Source: Marsupella aquatica (lineage: Eukaryota > Marchantiophyta). Taken from it: a stretch of 64,000 nt of DNA. This document shows, in pieces, positions 10,045 to 22,610 of this stretch. The notes beneath the pieces were generated by a model. That model was not told the DNA's origin. It searched no databases and saw nothing but the letters and a program-made list of their open reading frames with translations. The stretch is from the NCBI GenBank assembly GCA_973895155.1, contig OZ316892.1, forward strand, positions 4,836,001 through 4,900,000, given 5' to 3'. Position 1 is the first letter of the stretch, and each line of letters starts with the position of its first letter. Position numbers and translations under genes: made by a program.

Positions 10045-13000
10045 ATGAAGACCATTCAGAACGGAGACGAGGTGCTGCGAAAGGGGCCATGGATGCCCGA
10101 AGAAGATGAGATCCTGGTCGAATATGTGCGCCAATTCGGCGCACGAGACTGGAGCTCCATTCGGTCTAAAGGCTTACTGCCTCGCACTGGAAAATCTTGC
10201 CGGCTACGCTGGGTCAACAAGCTCAAACCTGATCTCAAAAGGTACAATGAAGGGAAAGCATGAGGGACTCCCCGTTGCCCGGGCGATTTCCGTGGACTTA
10301 TAATCACAACCACTTCAATAAATTCAATCAATCAATCAACGGGTATGTCTGCGTCTGTGTGTGAGAGCGAGTGTGTGGACGCTGTGCCGGGACGTGCGCG
10401 CAATGTTGGGAGCCTCAATGACATGTAGCTTGTTAACGTACACATTGCTCTCTTATCGACCAGAAAGGTCGTGGAATGCCTTGCAGTGCCCTCTCCTGTC
10501 CTGGGTGGGCAGGTAGACCGGATAGGAGTATCATTTTCATCACAGCAGTGGAGGAGTCCGGCCGTCTTCCTGCCTCCCTCACATTGCTACTAGTGACCCC
10601 TGAACGGGCAAACTAACGCCTGCTGCTTGTTTGCGTCATCAGGAAGAAAGAACTTCAGATTATCAGGGTGGTTAGAGATCACGAGGCTTTACAGGAACCT
10701 TCTTTCCACATACATCTAGAAGCGAGAAGCTTATGACGAATCGCACCCTCAACCTTAACATCGACTCTCCACCAAGACCTCACGATCGTTTCCTAATAAA
10801 TGGCGTCGCCCAAAATCGTACTCTGGACTGCTAAAAGAAACTGCGCATTTGCGTTAGGCTCTGCGGCTTCATGTATTCATACATACGTATGGATGTTTTT
10901 CAGCAACAACACAACAGCAAAAGTGTGCTTTCCACGCTAAAATGTTGTTGAATTACCAACCGATTTTGTAAAGCCTGGCCAAAATCAGATGTTTGAGCAC
11001 AGACAGAGGGGGTGATCAAGAGTTCTTGTGATGTAACTCTCAATTTACTCTTTAGCCAACGGTAGATGCTTATCGCTAATTCTCAGAAAGAGGGAAACAT
11101 TCGACGCAGGCGCTCGTTGAGTTTTGAACGTGCCGTTATCTTAATTGGATTTGTTCGAGCTTAGCTTTGAGTTGCGAGTCTGCCAAATTATGTTCAAAGA
11201 AAGTCACGATTGTTCAAGAACAACCGAGGCATTTTCGTAGCTTGGTCTCTATCTCAATGACATTGAAGCAATTGCCAGGCACGAACAAGAACATATGCAT
11301 TTGCTAGAATTGTGTAGCTATAAAAGAATTTGAGAGGAAATGATTTAAGCTCGTCAATGCTCGGAGGATTCTGCTGGAAATTCTTTACGCAGAAATCAAC
11401 ATGCATCTGACCTCCTCGGCGGCTGCCGGTGAGCAAGACAGTGATTCTGTTTTGTTTTCCAAAAGTCTGACAATCGCTTGTGAGAAGCGAACAACATGAT
11501 GTAAGGCAGACCACGCAGATTGTCATTTTTGTGCAAGACAGAGTTCCCGACGCCGATCAGGGTTTGGTTCTATCCTGAAACAGAGGTTGTCTGACTTTTC
11601 TCCGGTAAACATGATCCTGGGAAGCTTCTCGGTAGAAAATCTTATCTGGTTCAGAAGCCGGCTCCTGCAACACGCATCAGTCGTACAGTTGATGTCTGGA
11701 AAGAGACAGACGTTAAGTATTGTTTATCTCTTTGAAATTTCCCAGGGGCCAAGCAACGCCGTGAGGATTGATCGCTAAACTTGTGTCATGTGACAGTGCT
11801 GAAGGGCATGACTGCAGAAAGGTAGAGATCATAGCTCCCGATCACGTTAGAAATTATACAGAACCGTTCGTGGCGAGAAGGCGTGTCGTATGTCCTTCAT
11901 GGACGAGCTAGGTCCCGAAGAGATCATCTAGAGAACCGGTTTCGCCATTGCGCGAGGATATCATCAGCATAGAATCAATCTTCTGTACCTCCTTCCTTTT
12001 TTACGGAAACGCTCGCTGTTACCGTGATTCGCCATTGACACATTGATTTCTTTTAAGGATAAAGGAAAGTGATCAGAAATTGACGAACAAATCAAGTTTC
12101 CTAACAGCGACATCGTTAATGCACGACAACAAATTCAGTAAATCTTTAGAGTAACTCCTCTTTGTCATCTGGGGTAGTTTCTCACAGTAGAGTTCTTGTA
12201 AGGGATCGTCTGGAAAACTAAAAGAGTTCCTGTAAAGCGAACAGTCTTGTGCATCTGTTCTAATCCTGACAATTTGAAGAGAACGATTAACCGATGTGTG
12301 TGTGTCACTGTGTTCGCAGGAGTGGATGCAAGTTTTCACCGGAGGAAGAGAAGCTTGTGGTAGAGATGCAAGCCAAGCTGGGTAACAAATGGGCAAAAAT
12401 TGCCTCGTGCCTTCCTGGGAGAACCGATAATGACGTCAAGAACTTTTGGAGTACGAGACAGAAGCGCATCCTGCGTGCTCTTCAGCGGCCAAAAATGCCC
12501 TCCGGTAGCACCGACGCTGCCGCTGACACATCTGACCTTAGCAAAGATCACTCCCTAACCGACTTCGGAGCATTTCAGGTTGGTGATGGATGACCCCCTC
12601 ACAAAAGACCTCTCTCGACCACCTCGTGTATTGTTATACCTTCACCTAGTAACCTGGCCAGATAATCAATTCTTTTCAAATCCGTAAAGGTTTGAAGGAT
12701 TGACTTGTACGGCAATAATTTGGAGAAAAGGGCTCCATACAACAATTGCTAAAGAATCTGAAAGTGAAACATAGTACGCTTCAGATGTTTGCTCAAATCG
12801 TTGAATTTATTAGTCACGTTGTTAGCTCTGTGTCCCTGCACTGTCGTAATGGACGTAAACTTGCACCTGCGGTATCTATCAATCTGTAATTAACCATGTG
12901 AAACTACAGCTCTATCGGATATCTCTTTCTCCGTCTCAGAAAAGTGATCCAATCGCTTGCCCATGAACCCAAGGTTACGAAAGATACTTCAGAATGAGTG

Positions 13001-14174
13001 AAGTATGAGGTCACTCGCCAGTGCTCTCGTTGGACTGAAAAAATTCTCTTTCTCACAAAGCTTCACGTCAGCATGCGGAGGTGAAACGTAGCTTTTCAGA
13101 AGCTATGTAGAATACTGCTGATTTATCCTTTCAATATCCTTATCATCACTTTGACGATAAATTTCTTTGTTATTTTCGAGCGGAATGAGACGACACGTAC
13201 ATGTATCTCTCCGTGTGTACAGTATTTGAACCTTTCACTTGAGTTCGCACAAACGTCGGAATGTAATCCCGGTTAGTCTCCTTCTACATCGGGTTGGGAC
13301 GTTGGACTTATCTTTACAGATCCAAACATATGTGTGGGAAACATTGTAGAGAAGAAGTTATCTCTCTGTTCATGTGATTCAAAAGATTGTAACAAATCTG
13401 GTAATGTTTCTGGCGATGCAGGTGCACAGCCCAACCGGAACAGGATTAGTACCAACAGGCTTTGTTACTCAGTTTATGTTTGAAGATGACAACGTTTTCA
13501 GGGAGCCCCCATGTCACATGCGCCTGCGCAATTCAGTCCAGCCATTCAATTCGTTGGACGTGGAAGATGTTTTGAGCCTTAAGCTGCAAGACATGGTGGC
13601 CAACGATTCCCACTTCCCCGACTCCGATTTCTCCCAAGCCGGAAGGGTATTCTCGGATGAGACGAGGCACGGCTCTGTGATGTACCAGCACTCCCCGCTC
13701 GTTGCCCCTCCAAGAAGTACCAGATCGGTGAAGCGCAGACCCAGATCGCGGCGAGACACAAGAACCTGTTTTGAGCATCATCCAGGAACTGAAAGTGGCC
13801 CTGACTCTATGCAAATGTTGCCAGACACTGGCATTCCGCTCATTCAAAACGGCTCCCGCGAGTTCAGAATTCCTCTTCCAACGGAACAGCAGGGAAGCAA
13901 CTACCTTGATTTTCTGCTTCAAACAGAAGCATCGTCCCTGCAGAACAGTCAAATGTTCAGCCCAGAGCTTCCCAGCTTTCTTACCAACAGCCAGCCATGG
14001 GAAAAGCTCCCCATGCTTTACTCCGACGACCCAGGAATTCAAGACCCAGGAGGCAAGGATACTGATTCTTGTAGCCCTGATAGCGTAATATCAGGTTTTG
14101 CACCGGATGTATTTGACTCCTTAGAACCTCTCTGCCCGGCTGCACCAGAATGGTGGGTTGCCCGCTTGACGTGA
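10045..14174 (+). CDS. DUO1: R2R3-MYB transcription factor, DUO POLLEN 1 (DUO1) type
   Basis: Three exons, 10045-10241, 12320-12578 and 13422-14174, give 402 residues with consistent phases; introns are about 2.1 and 0.8 kb. R2 contains [36 protein letters not shown] and RLRWVNKL. R3 begins with the DUO1-typical [10 protein letters not shown] (aromatic instead of the usual first Trp), then [20 protein letters not shown] and NFWSTRQKR. The C-terminus ends [14 protein letters not shown], like the acidic ADMFDQVDP tail of DUO1. In flowering plants DUO1 activates sperm-cell genes and generative cell division; it also acts in sperm formation in bryophytes. The protein should be nuclear and DNA-binding. 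The region between MYB and tail is Ser/Pro-rich and not recognisable. The minisatellite just upstream may lie in its promoter. The family call is firm; the middle exon boundary is supported by good splice signals only. Confidence 0.88.
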
Positions 14175-15745
14175 ATGAGGACGCAGTTTAAATGGCAGGC
14201 AGCGATAGGTGGTGCTTAGATGGATGCAGCATTAATGTAGATGCATTAAAGATTCAACGAGAAAGAGTCAGATTGGGAAAAGGCTGAAGTTCGCGCCAAA
14301 GGCAAGTTACTCCCACTTCCTTCGCCCAAGACTGGTTGTTAGATCAGTTCCTAGGACATGATGGACAAAACGATACTCTCCGAAGAAAGGACCAAGTTCT
14401 GGTTGGAGACATGGGGTGTCAGGAAGGATAATCTTTCCAAGTGTAAACTAAAGATAGAGTAGAAAGGTGATTGAACCTTCCCGTCTCGAGTGGGAGAGTA
14501 GATGAGAGCTCCCAAGGTTCTCCTCCTGGAAGTGTATAAGGCTTAGATACGTAGATTTGAGAAAAGACCACTGCAGTTACTGACGAGACAGTAAGTGCAA
14601 TTTAGACACTTGTTTCTCTGTTAGTTTCCTCCGATTCTAATCCAAATTTTGCCCCCAAAACTCTGACAATTCAAAGACAATGTGATAGAATATACAGGCA
14701 ACAGCTGTGCATGTTCATTCACATGTAAGTGAAACTCCTTTTGAAGCTTCAGACTAGCTACTTCACATTCTTATATTACTACTCGGAGGTGACATAATTC
14801 GCAACCCAACCGAAGTCTTTAAAAGCAGATGTTAGTTTTTCTTTTCCGGCTCTGATTTGTACATATTTGTGTGTAATAATCTTCGAACGACTCTACTGTG
14901 GCAAATGATTTGCTCGCAGGCGGATATCTATAGTAGATCGTCTATTGTTTAAGGACATCAACATTCTCGTATTTTATTAACTTTGACTAGCGGATTCTTC
15001 ACCCAGTACCCCAATGTGGGTACACGAATCTAACATGTGTCATAAAAAACCCGACCCTCACTGCAGATAATGTCCCATCTCCTTCGCCATTTTCAGTGTT
15101 TTCCTTGCAAAAATTGACGGGTAATGTCGTTGTTATCAAGGTTCGTGTGCAGACATGACGTGAGGTTGACAGTACCAACCTCAGAATCTTGAAAATGCAA
15201 GTCAATTGGATGAATCATTCAGAGTGCGATTGATACGCTGGAGAATTGCCTTCAACTGTATGCAAGGTTTATATCATCAACACTTCCAGGGCTTTAGTAG
15301 ATCCATTTTCTTGTGCTGAGGACCCGGGCTTCTAGACGAGCAGTCTAGAATCTCGGCGTCCGGCAGTCTCAGTGGTTATGGTCACTCCCGACAACCGTAC
15401 TTGGGGCTTGACTCATCAGCATACTCCACCTGACACAAATCTCATGACCATGAACTGAGAAGGCCGTCTAGAATGCTCAAATTCGCATGCTGATTACAAA
15501 CTGTTAAAAGTCCCACATAGCAATATCCCAAATTGTGCTGGATCTCCTGAAAGGAAAACCTTTCTTGGCTCCTAAAAGTGCTATGGATCGATGGTACTTT
15601 GGTCAGCTTCCTCTTTTCCTTTACCGCAGCTGTTTGTACAACACCAAAGAGCAGACATGTTGAGTGAGTACTCTGCAAAGAAAACGCCATCACTAATTCT
15701 GGACATAAGCCGATTATAGCCGATTATAACCAATCGGTCAATTTA
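14175..15745. other. Intergenic region between two convergent genes
   Basis: Presumably holds the 3'UTRs of the MYB gene (plus strand) and the zinc-finger gene (minus strand). Short minus-strand ORFs at 14999-15205 and 15442-15693 lack support. The second could be an alternative last exon of the zinc-finger gene, since an acceptor-like TTTGCAG precedes it. Confidence 0.5.
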
Positions 15746-18011
15746 TCAATTAAGAATATACGTTTCACAACAATCAACAGAAGGGTGTAAGACCGGTATG
15801 TACCGGTTGCAGGAATTGCGGGATGCAAAATTGTGGTTGCTACAACCTTGGCACATCCAATCACCCACTCTCCATTGCTTTGCACTGAACCACCCAACAA
15901 TTCAACAGAAGCATTTAGACCGGCCACCAAAAAGACGTGGGAACAAGATAAAATTGGTGTGAACATATGGGATGCACATTGCAAGAAACTGTCAGGACAT
16001 GTAATGTATCCGCTGTCTCTGAAGCATACCCTTTTCCTAATAAAGTAGGCGGCAAGACTGCCATTGGCGCTTGCAAGGTTGGAGGTAGTTGCAAAGAAGC
16101 TGGAACTTGCAGAGGTGCTCCAGATAGTCCCAGTAGCGGTTGTCCAGGGTAGAAACTTCCCCTTCCATTCAAACCTACAGCAAAGGCTAATTGCTGCTGT
16201 TGCTGCTGAGAGATTGAGTACAGACAGATGGGGAACACGTGTGAGTCGGGCATCCATTAAACATTCAATATCAGGTTGAGCAACTTCCTGAATTCAAACA
16301 CCTTTCAAACTTCCTGAACAATTACAGAGAACGTTCACTCACAAGATATTGATGATGCATAGTTGAGAAGTCTCCCCCGGTGTTCAGACGCTTATTGCCC
16401 CAGTCTCCGCCTACATCATCAGTTGCTAGGCGTTTGCCATGACCTGCCATACGAGAATCAGTTAACTACAGCTCCCAATAACTGATCAGAAATGTTTATA
16501 TTCCGGACAAAACTAGTCTTTGCTTCTTGCAATGGTCTTGACAGAATTGAACATGAACCAAAGCTGAATGAGATCCTTAAAGTACACAAATGGTCTGTGC
16601 CAACTCCTAGAGTATAGAACTTGGCGTGCTCCGACAACAAGCCAACTTTTGTTTCAACTCTGAGGACGGCGGAGAGAAGAAAACCATTACCTGGAAATGA
16701 GTAATTATGTGCAGGGGGCAGAGTGGCTGCAGAGAGGCCAGAAACCTCCGATGGAGCGTGGCATTGCCTGCACTGCAACCAAATGAAGACAGCTTGTTAG
16801 ATTACACAACTAATCATCAAACTCGATCGGCTAACGGCTCCTGAATTCGAAGGAAATAGTGACATCAATCTGTTCTGTACATTCCAGACGGCCAAGAAAA
16901 GAGGAAATGATCCTTATTAAAATTCTACAACTCGATACCAAGCTCACCGTCAATCGTGATGAGTAATTGTGAAAGCCACAAGTGCAGATCCAGTCACCAA
17001 CTCGGAAGCTACTGCCAGCTGAGACTCCTCCAGCCATACCAGCCCCTCCACTCCCACTCCATGGCCAAGGCATACCTAGAGCATTGGGCATTCCCAGGGG
17101 CATTGCCATACCCATATTCAAGCCCACAGCTGCCATCCCGGCAGGACTTATTGGACTGGGGGCAACAAGTCCTTGCTGCGTAGAAAAACCTCCTGTAGCT
17201 TTGGGTTGGCCACATTTGTTGCACTTCTCCCTTGACGCATAATTATTGTTGCTGCAGCCTTTTGACCGCTCCAGTAATCCACCATCACCCCCGGGCGCGC
17301 AAACACCACCAGTACAACACGGAAATGGCCAGTGTGCAACCAAGCACACACCCCAGCACCCACCACCACCGCACGACCCACCACACACCCACACACACAC
17401 TCACACATCACACACGCCACCTAGACCAGCATGCTTTTGGGCATATCAACCAATTTCTGTCCTGAAGCCCTTTACAGTAGTATTCAACAGAGTATACACT
17501 CTTTCATATCTTGAGAAGAAGCATTTCCGAAAACAGACTGACAATTTTACCTTAGGTCAAGACCAATGTACCCGGACTGATACTCTCAAGGCCGTGTGTA
17601 CGCCGTTTACATCTGTGTGTTTTCGTCAAATCTAATCCAGCAAAGAAGACTACTGTTCTTTGGAGAGAAGAAGGGGAAGGTGACTCACCCACACCCTCCA
17701 ACACACACATCACAACGCAAAGGATAGCCAGAGCGCAGAGGAGGAATGAATGAATTATTGACATGGACAAGTCTCTTATGGCAACGAGAGGAAGAGGGAG
17801 AGACAGTGAGAGAGAGGGGCGAGGGAGAATCAGAACCAGCGCAAATCCAGTCGCCGATGCGAGGCAGCCATTTGGAATCTGCCGGCGTTTGAGAATCGAC
17901 CAAGAGCCGTGCTTGCTTGCACCGATTGCATATTGACCTGAAAGCATAGTTTCTGTTCCCACAGCCCCCACACTTCCAATCGCCTTCTCTTGCTCCTGCC
18001 TGTGAGGCCAT
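15746..18011 (-). CDS. Plant RanBP2-type zinc-finger protein with four fingers
   Basis: Exons 18011-17837, 17258-16948, 16772-16691, 16443-16343, 16205-16030 and 15884-15746 join in phase to 327 residues. Finger 1 is GDWKCGGCGNRNYAFRSICN with RCKQ; finger 2 GDWICAG/C...NYASREKCNKC spans intron 1. Finger 3 GDWICTCGFHNYSSRLT/CRQC spans intron 2. Finger 4 is GDWMCQGCSNHNFASRNSCN. Fingers of this W-x-C-x(2-4)-C...N-x-C-x2-C kind bind single-stranded RNA in ZRANB2-like proteins. A Gly/Met/Pro-rich linker separates fingers 2 and 3; a KRLATDD...DWGNKRLN segment and a Gln-rich, LLGKGAKQWR segment precede finger 4. The last Cys of finger 4 is missing: reading on gives NRY and a stop at 15746. A donor at CG/GTAC (15804) could instead splice to an exon I could not identify. 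Exon 5 begins at a tandem CAGCAG acceptor. Confidence 0.8.
17342..17415. repeat. CA/CCA-rich low-complexity tract in intron 1 of the zinc-finger gene
   Basis: Runs of CACACA and CCACCACC dominate this part of the first intron. They produce His/Thr/Pro-rich ORFs on the plus strand that are not genes. Confidence 0.8.
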
Positions 18012-18165
18012 CCTACACGTCCGTGTATATGTTACTTACCTGCATCATCACCATCATCAACCACCCATCGACCAGCCACTCGGTAAGTCACAACCACGAG
18101 AGATTCAGGAAAAAAACGAAAACCACCTTCAATTTCCAAACAGCGAACTCCCCGCGCAAACCACT

Positions 18166-18545
18166 GCTCAAATTAAAAGAGCAGCTGCATAGAACTCCTC
18201 CACCACACCCTAATAAAGAATCTCCAGTTGCAATGTCTCCTCAATCCCCTTCCTTTCACACTTCGTTTTCTCTTCGTCTTCTTACTTATCTTTCTCAAGC
18301 TAAATCCAATCCAAATCCAAGTACCATGCATGGATTTTTGTTTTTCGTTCCCATTGCTCAAATTAAAAGAGCAGCTGCATACAACTCCTCCGCAACACCC
18401 TCCGGAAGAATCTCCAGATGCAACATCTCCTCAATCCCAGTTTTTTCAAACCTCTGGTTTTTTCCTCTTCTTCTTACTCGTCTTCCTTACTCTGTCTCCA
18501 AATCCAAGTCCAATTTATGAATTTTATATTTCACTCCTTTCCAGT
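18166..18545. repeat. 190-bp tandem duplication 5' of the zinc-finger gene
   Basis: GCTCAAATTAAAAGAGCAGC begins at 18166 and again at 18356. The two copies continue in parallel (CTCCTC, CAACA, TCTCCTCAATCCC, TCTTCTTACT) for about 185 bases with scattered differences. The block lies upstream of the minus-strand start codon at 18011, so it sits in the 5'UTR or promoter. Confidence 0.85.
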
Positions 18546-21500
18546 CAACAAAATCCCCAAGGACGGGAGGATGCGAGGGCGTGCATTTGTTTGTTAGCAC
18601 TACCAGAGAAGAACTGTTAGCACTACCAGAGAAGAACACTCATGGGGGTTTGCTTGTTTGCACCACGATCAGAGAAGAACATCCCTAGCTACTTGTTTCT
18701 TTCTTTCTTTGCACTTCGTGATTGATACGATTGGGATTTGGTCGGCGAGCAGAAGAGATCACTACATACTCATCGTCTACAAGAGCTACAGTACACCAAA
18801 AGTCATTTCCACAGAAAAAATGGAAGGCATTTCAACAAACTTAGGCACTCTGTCAACTAAGCCAAACAAACAATCAAGCCACAAAGCCAAGCCAGCCAGC
18901 TGAAATCTGCCTGTGGGGTCGGATCGACGGGTGCTTCGAGAGAATTGCCGATTGATGACTGATGGCGACACCTGCTCTGTCGACGAAGCTCAGAAGTTCA
19001 GAAGCTCCAAAGCAGAAGTTCAGAAGCTCAGAAGCAGAAGCTCAGCAGCAGAGCTTGACTCATCAGCTCGATTACAGTAAACGCCACTCGAGACACTCAT
19101 GAACAGACTCTGCGCCGCTCCGTTGACTACTACTACTACTACTACCACTGCACCAGCGCTATGGATTGGGTAGTCCTCTCTTTCTCCTCCTACTCTGGCA
19201 TTGTGCTCTGCTTGCTTGCCACATCGGTAGTGGGTCCGTTTGCTTGCGGCGATTGTGATTAGACGACTGTGATTAGAGGAGCTTGTGATGCATGATTGTG
19301 TGGCTACTGTCGCTCCTGCAGAGTTGTCTTCCAGTTCAGATTTCAGAGACAGGATTTGATGACAGTGCCACGAATCCACACACGAGAAGACTTTTCATTG
19401 CAACTCCTACTGAAGAGTGCAACTCCTACTGAAGAGTACAGCCATGTAGTCTAGGCTCAATCCAAGGGTACCAGGCTTCCCTCCAATAATATAGTGTATT
19501 TCTTGTTTACTAGCCCAATGTTTCTGAGTTGGACACTTGTCAAGAATAAGTATGCCAAGCATACGTGTATATCACACTTGCAAAAGGCAAAAATGAGTAT
19601 AGTGCCAGAAGGCAAAAAATGTCAAACTGGAGACAGGGTCCCAATGGCAAAGCAGCCCAATAAAGAGGGGCAAAGGAAAGGGAAGAGGCCCCAGAAAGAC
19701 CAAGGAGGCCGACCAAGTCAAGGAGCCCTCCACAACAACAAAGGAACCAAGACAAAAACAAGGAAACCACTAAGAAGCCAGGAAGACTAACACCCACAAG
19801 CATAGGTAAGATGACCATGCACTTCAGGACTAGGGGAGTAGCTGAGTCACCCTGGCAAATGTATTCAAGGAGTGTGTGAGCTTCAGGGAAAGAGAAAGTG
19901 ATATTACATATTCTAGTGTTTAGATAGATTTAACAAATTGAAGTCAATAATGGTGGGATCCCAACAGGTCTCAAGTTCAAAACCAGAGTTTCACATCTGG
20001 TCTCTACAAAAATTGTGTGCACTACAAGAGCTCTATATACTATAGGAATGTAAATCAAAAAACACCAAAATATTAAATGAGCTTTCCTTAAAAGCTGATG
20101 GCCCTCCTACTTTGGCTGGTTCTCCCTTCAAAAAGCAAACAATAAAAATGGATCCAACACTTTCCTAGGGTGATATAGTTGTCATAAAAATAGGAGGAGT
20201 AATAATCACCTTAAGGAATATACAGGGAAAATGCCTGATTGTATGTGAATAGGGCCTAAGGACCATGTTTGCATTTATGTGGAGAGGGAATGGTTTGCCT
20301 GAAGTTCAGTTTTGCTTGTTTTATGTCACTCTTCTATCTCAAGTGGAGGGATATGCTTGGTGGACCCCTAAACAGGAAAACTTTGCTTTGATCAGCCCCC
20401 TGGATACTATTTTTCCCAGATCAACCCCCTCTTAAATGAACCGTACATGATGTTCTTGTAGAGGTTCTCCTAAAGCAAGATTCAGGCATACAACGACCAA
20501 ACTTGGTCGATAATGAAAAAGGACCCGATTATGACCTTTGCATACTTTTGATGTGACTGTGCAAAGGTCAAACTACAGGCCTTGAATATATTTGTTGGGG
20601 CAAAATTCTTGTTTTGGCAATTTCCTCCCACTAGATCTTGCAAAAACTACTTTTGTTGCAAAGAATGCTAAGTGTGACCTGAAAACAATGTCCACATTAT
20701 CTTCCAAATCCACTAGTGTCAAACATTCACCCCCGTCCTAATGGCATGGATGAGCATAAGTTGCACTTTCTGAAAATAATGTTAAGTGTCAACTAAAGGT
20801 ACTGTCCACAATGACTTCAAAAACCACTAGTGTTGACCATTTAGTTACCCCTCTCATAGTAAAAAATAGTGAGGGCCCGGATTTTGATCATGCCAAGTGG
20901 GTGTGCATCTTTCAAGCAACGATAGAAATTTTTCATGCACTAAATAGTATTGGATGGCAAAGAAAGATAATTTTCCTTTTTTCAAAGGCAACATTGAGCA
21001 CCATGACAAGGAACTCATAAATTTATTTCTTTGGATTAAGTAAATCAAAGTGATGTCATGATGTCAAGCTCACTATGTCAACTACAAAAAATCATAGGCA
21101 ATCTAAAATAGGTGTTTTAATACTATTTTGGTCAGGAGACAATCAATGTTTCATAGAGCCTAGAAAGTGATATTAGGTATATATTTAGAAGAAACAATTA
21201 AAAAAAATTATAGATTGTTTATAAACTAAATAGATTAATAAAGTATAAGAAAATAATGTTTACAAATTTTTTTGCTTTATAAAATAAGTGCATTTTAATT
21301 ACATCAGTATGATTATGGGCTTAGTTTACAATTCAATTCTACAAGAATGTTTTTTACAACTTTGAATGGAAAGCAGTTGCATGGAAATGAATGTGTCACT
21401 TTGGAGTCTTGATATGGGCTACAACAACACATATTGTGGTTGCTTTAGTTTTTGGATTTTGTTTATTTAAATGGCTATGGCTAACTCCTAGCAAATTAAG

Positions 21501-22095
21501 TCGTTGTGATGTTTTAAGCGGCAAACAATATTTTTTCTTGCTCTAAGCATCTTTTTACTCTCATAGTCTTTTAGTCCTTACATAGGAATATAACACAATT
21601 TTTTGGCTTTTATCGTAGATTTAAAGAGTAACCTAAGCAGACAATACACACAATGCAGAAGTTTATGTAAGAATGGATGAGATCCAAAAGTTATCGGAAA
21701 GATGAAGCTTGAGTCGGTGAAAAGTATTGCTACTAACAATGAGTGTGATTTGAAATGAATAATTTTAACCTACAAGGTTATCTTCAACAGTCAACAAAAA
21801 TTTGAACAAGTTGTTAGTCAATCCTAAAAGTTGGAGCATAATTATATGATAACAATAGGTTTGCACTTCTGCTTTTACTCCATTTGTTTTATCTAGCAAG
21901 CTAAATATTGATATTGTCCACTTTTTACTTGATTTGATTACTAAATCAGATTTATCCATCATGATGTACTATTTACTTATGCGATTGAGAATCATCAATT
22001 TAACATTTTTTATTCTTTCCTTGATTAGCGTCAGTTTTGAAATGCAAAAAATTGTAACATCCTGTGTAGGCCAAAGGAAACGGTTTTCTACGACC
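18546..22095. other. Gene-poor stretch with small repeats
   Basis: Contains a 24-bp direct duplication (TGTTAGCACTACCAGAGAAG unit, 18592-18640), a (TAC)n microsatellite near 19126-19145, Lys-rich ORFs near 19590-19790 without recognisable domain, and a diverged two-copy repeat of about 115 bp near 20660-20840 (AATGYTAAGTGT...CCACTAGTGT). No gene can be supported. Confidence 0.55.
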
Positions 22096-22610
22096 CTAAA
22101 TGTAATAGGCATTGACATCAATAGTCCCTCAATTTTTCAATTGGTGTGGCCCTAGTGAAATAGTTTTTGCCACAAAAACAAATTGGTCATTATAAGATAC
22201 TAGATGTCATAGACATTGACATCAATAGTCCTTAAACTCTTCAATTAATGTGAACTTGATGAAATAGCATTTGAGCAATCTGTTTTGCCCATCATACAAT
22301 CCTAGATGTCATAGGCATTGATATCAATAGTGCTTCAACTCTTCTATTACTCTATGGTGAAATAACATTTGATCCTTCAATTTAATTTGGCCATCATACA
22401 ATCCTAGATATAATATCAAGATTTATATCAATAGTACTTCGACTCTCTTGTGGGTATCAACCTAGATATCAACTCTCTTATAGCATTTGACCATCATATG
22501 ATCCTAGATATAATAGACATTGATATCAATAGTGCATGAACTCTTCTATTGCTATGATCTTGGTGGAATAATATTTAATCAGTTTGATTTGATCATCATC
22601 ACATGATATT
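22096..22610. repeat. Five-copy tandem repeat, about 100 bp
   Basis: Units start near 22096, 22200, 22302, 22402 and 22501. Each carries CCTAGATRTMATAGRCATTG, then ATATCAATAGT, ACTCTTCTATT, a GGTGAAATA block and a CCATCATA end. The units are considerably diverged, so the array is old. It borders a very A+T-rich block. Confidence 0.8.

Noticed and set aside
14500-14525. Possible miR159-type target (GAGAGCTCCC) in the MYB 3' region
   Set aside because: Only the half pairing with the 3' part of the microRNA matches; the seed-pairing half is absent.
19494-19818. Lys/Gln-rich 98-codon ORF and its antisense hydrophobic ORF
   Set aside because: Purine-rich low complexity, no splice context and no recognisable domain.
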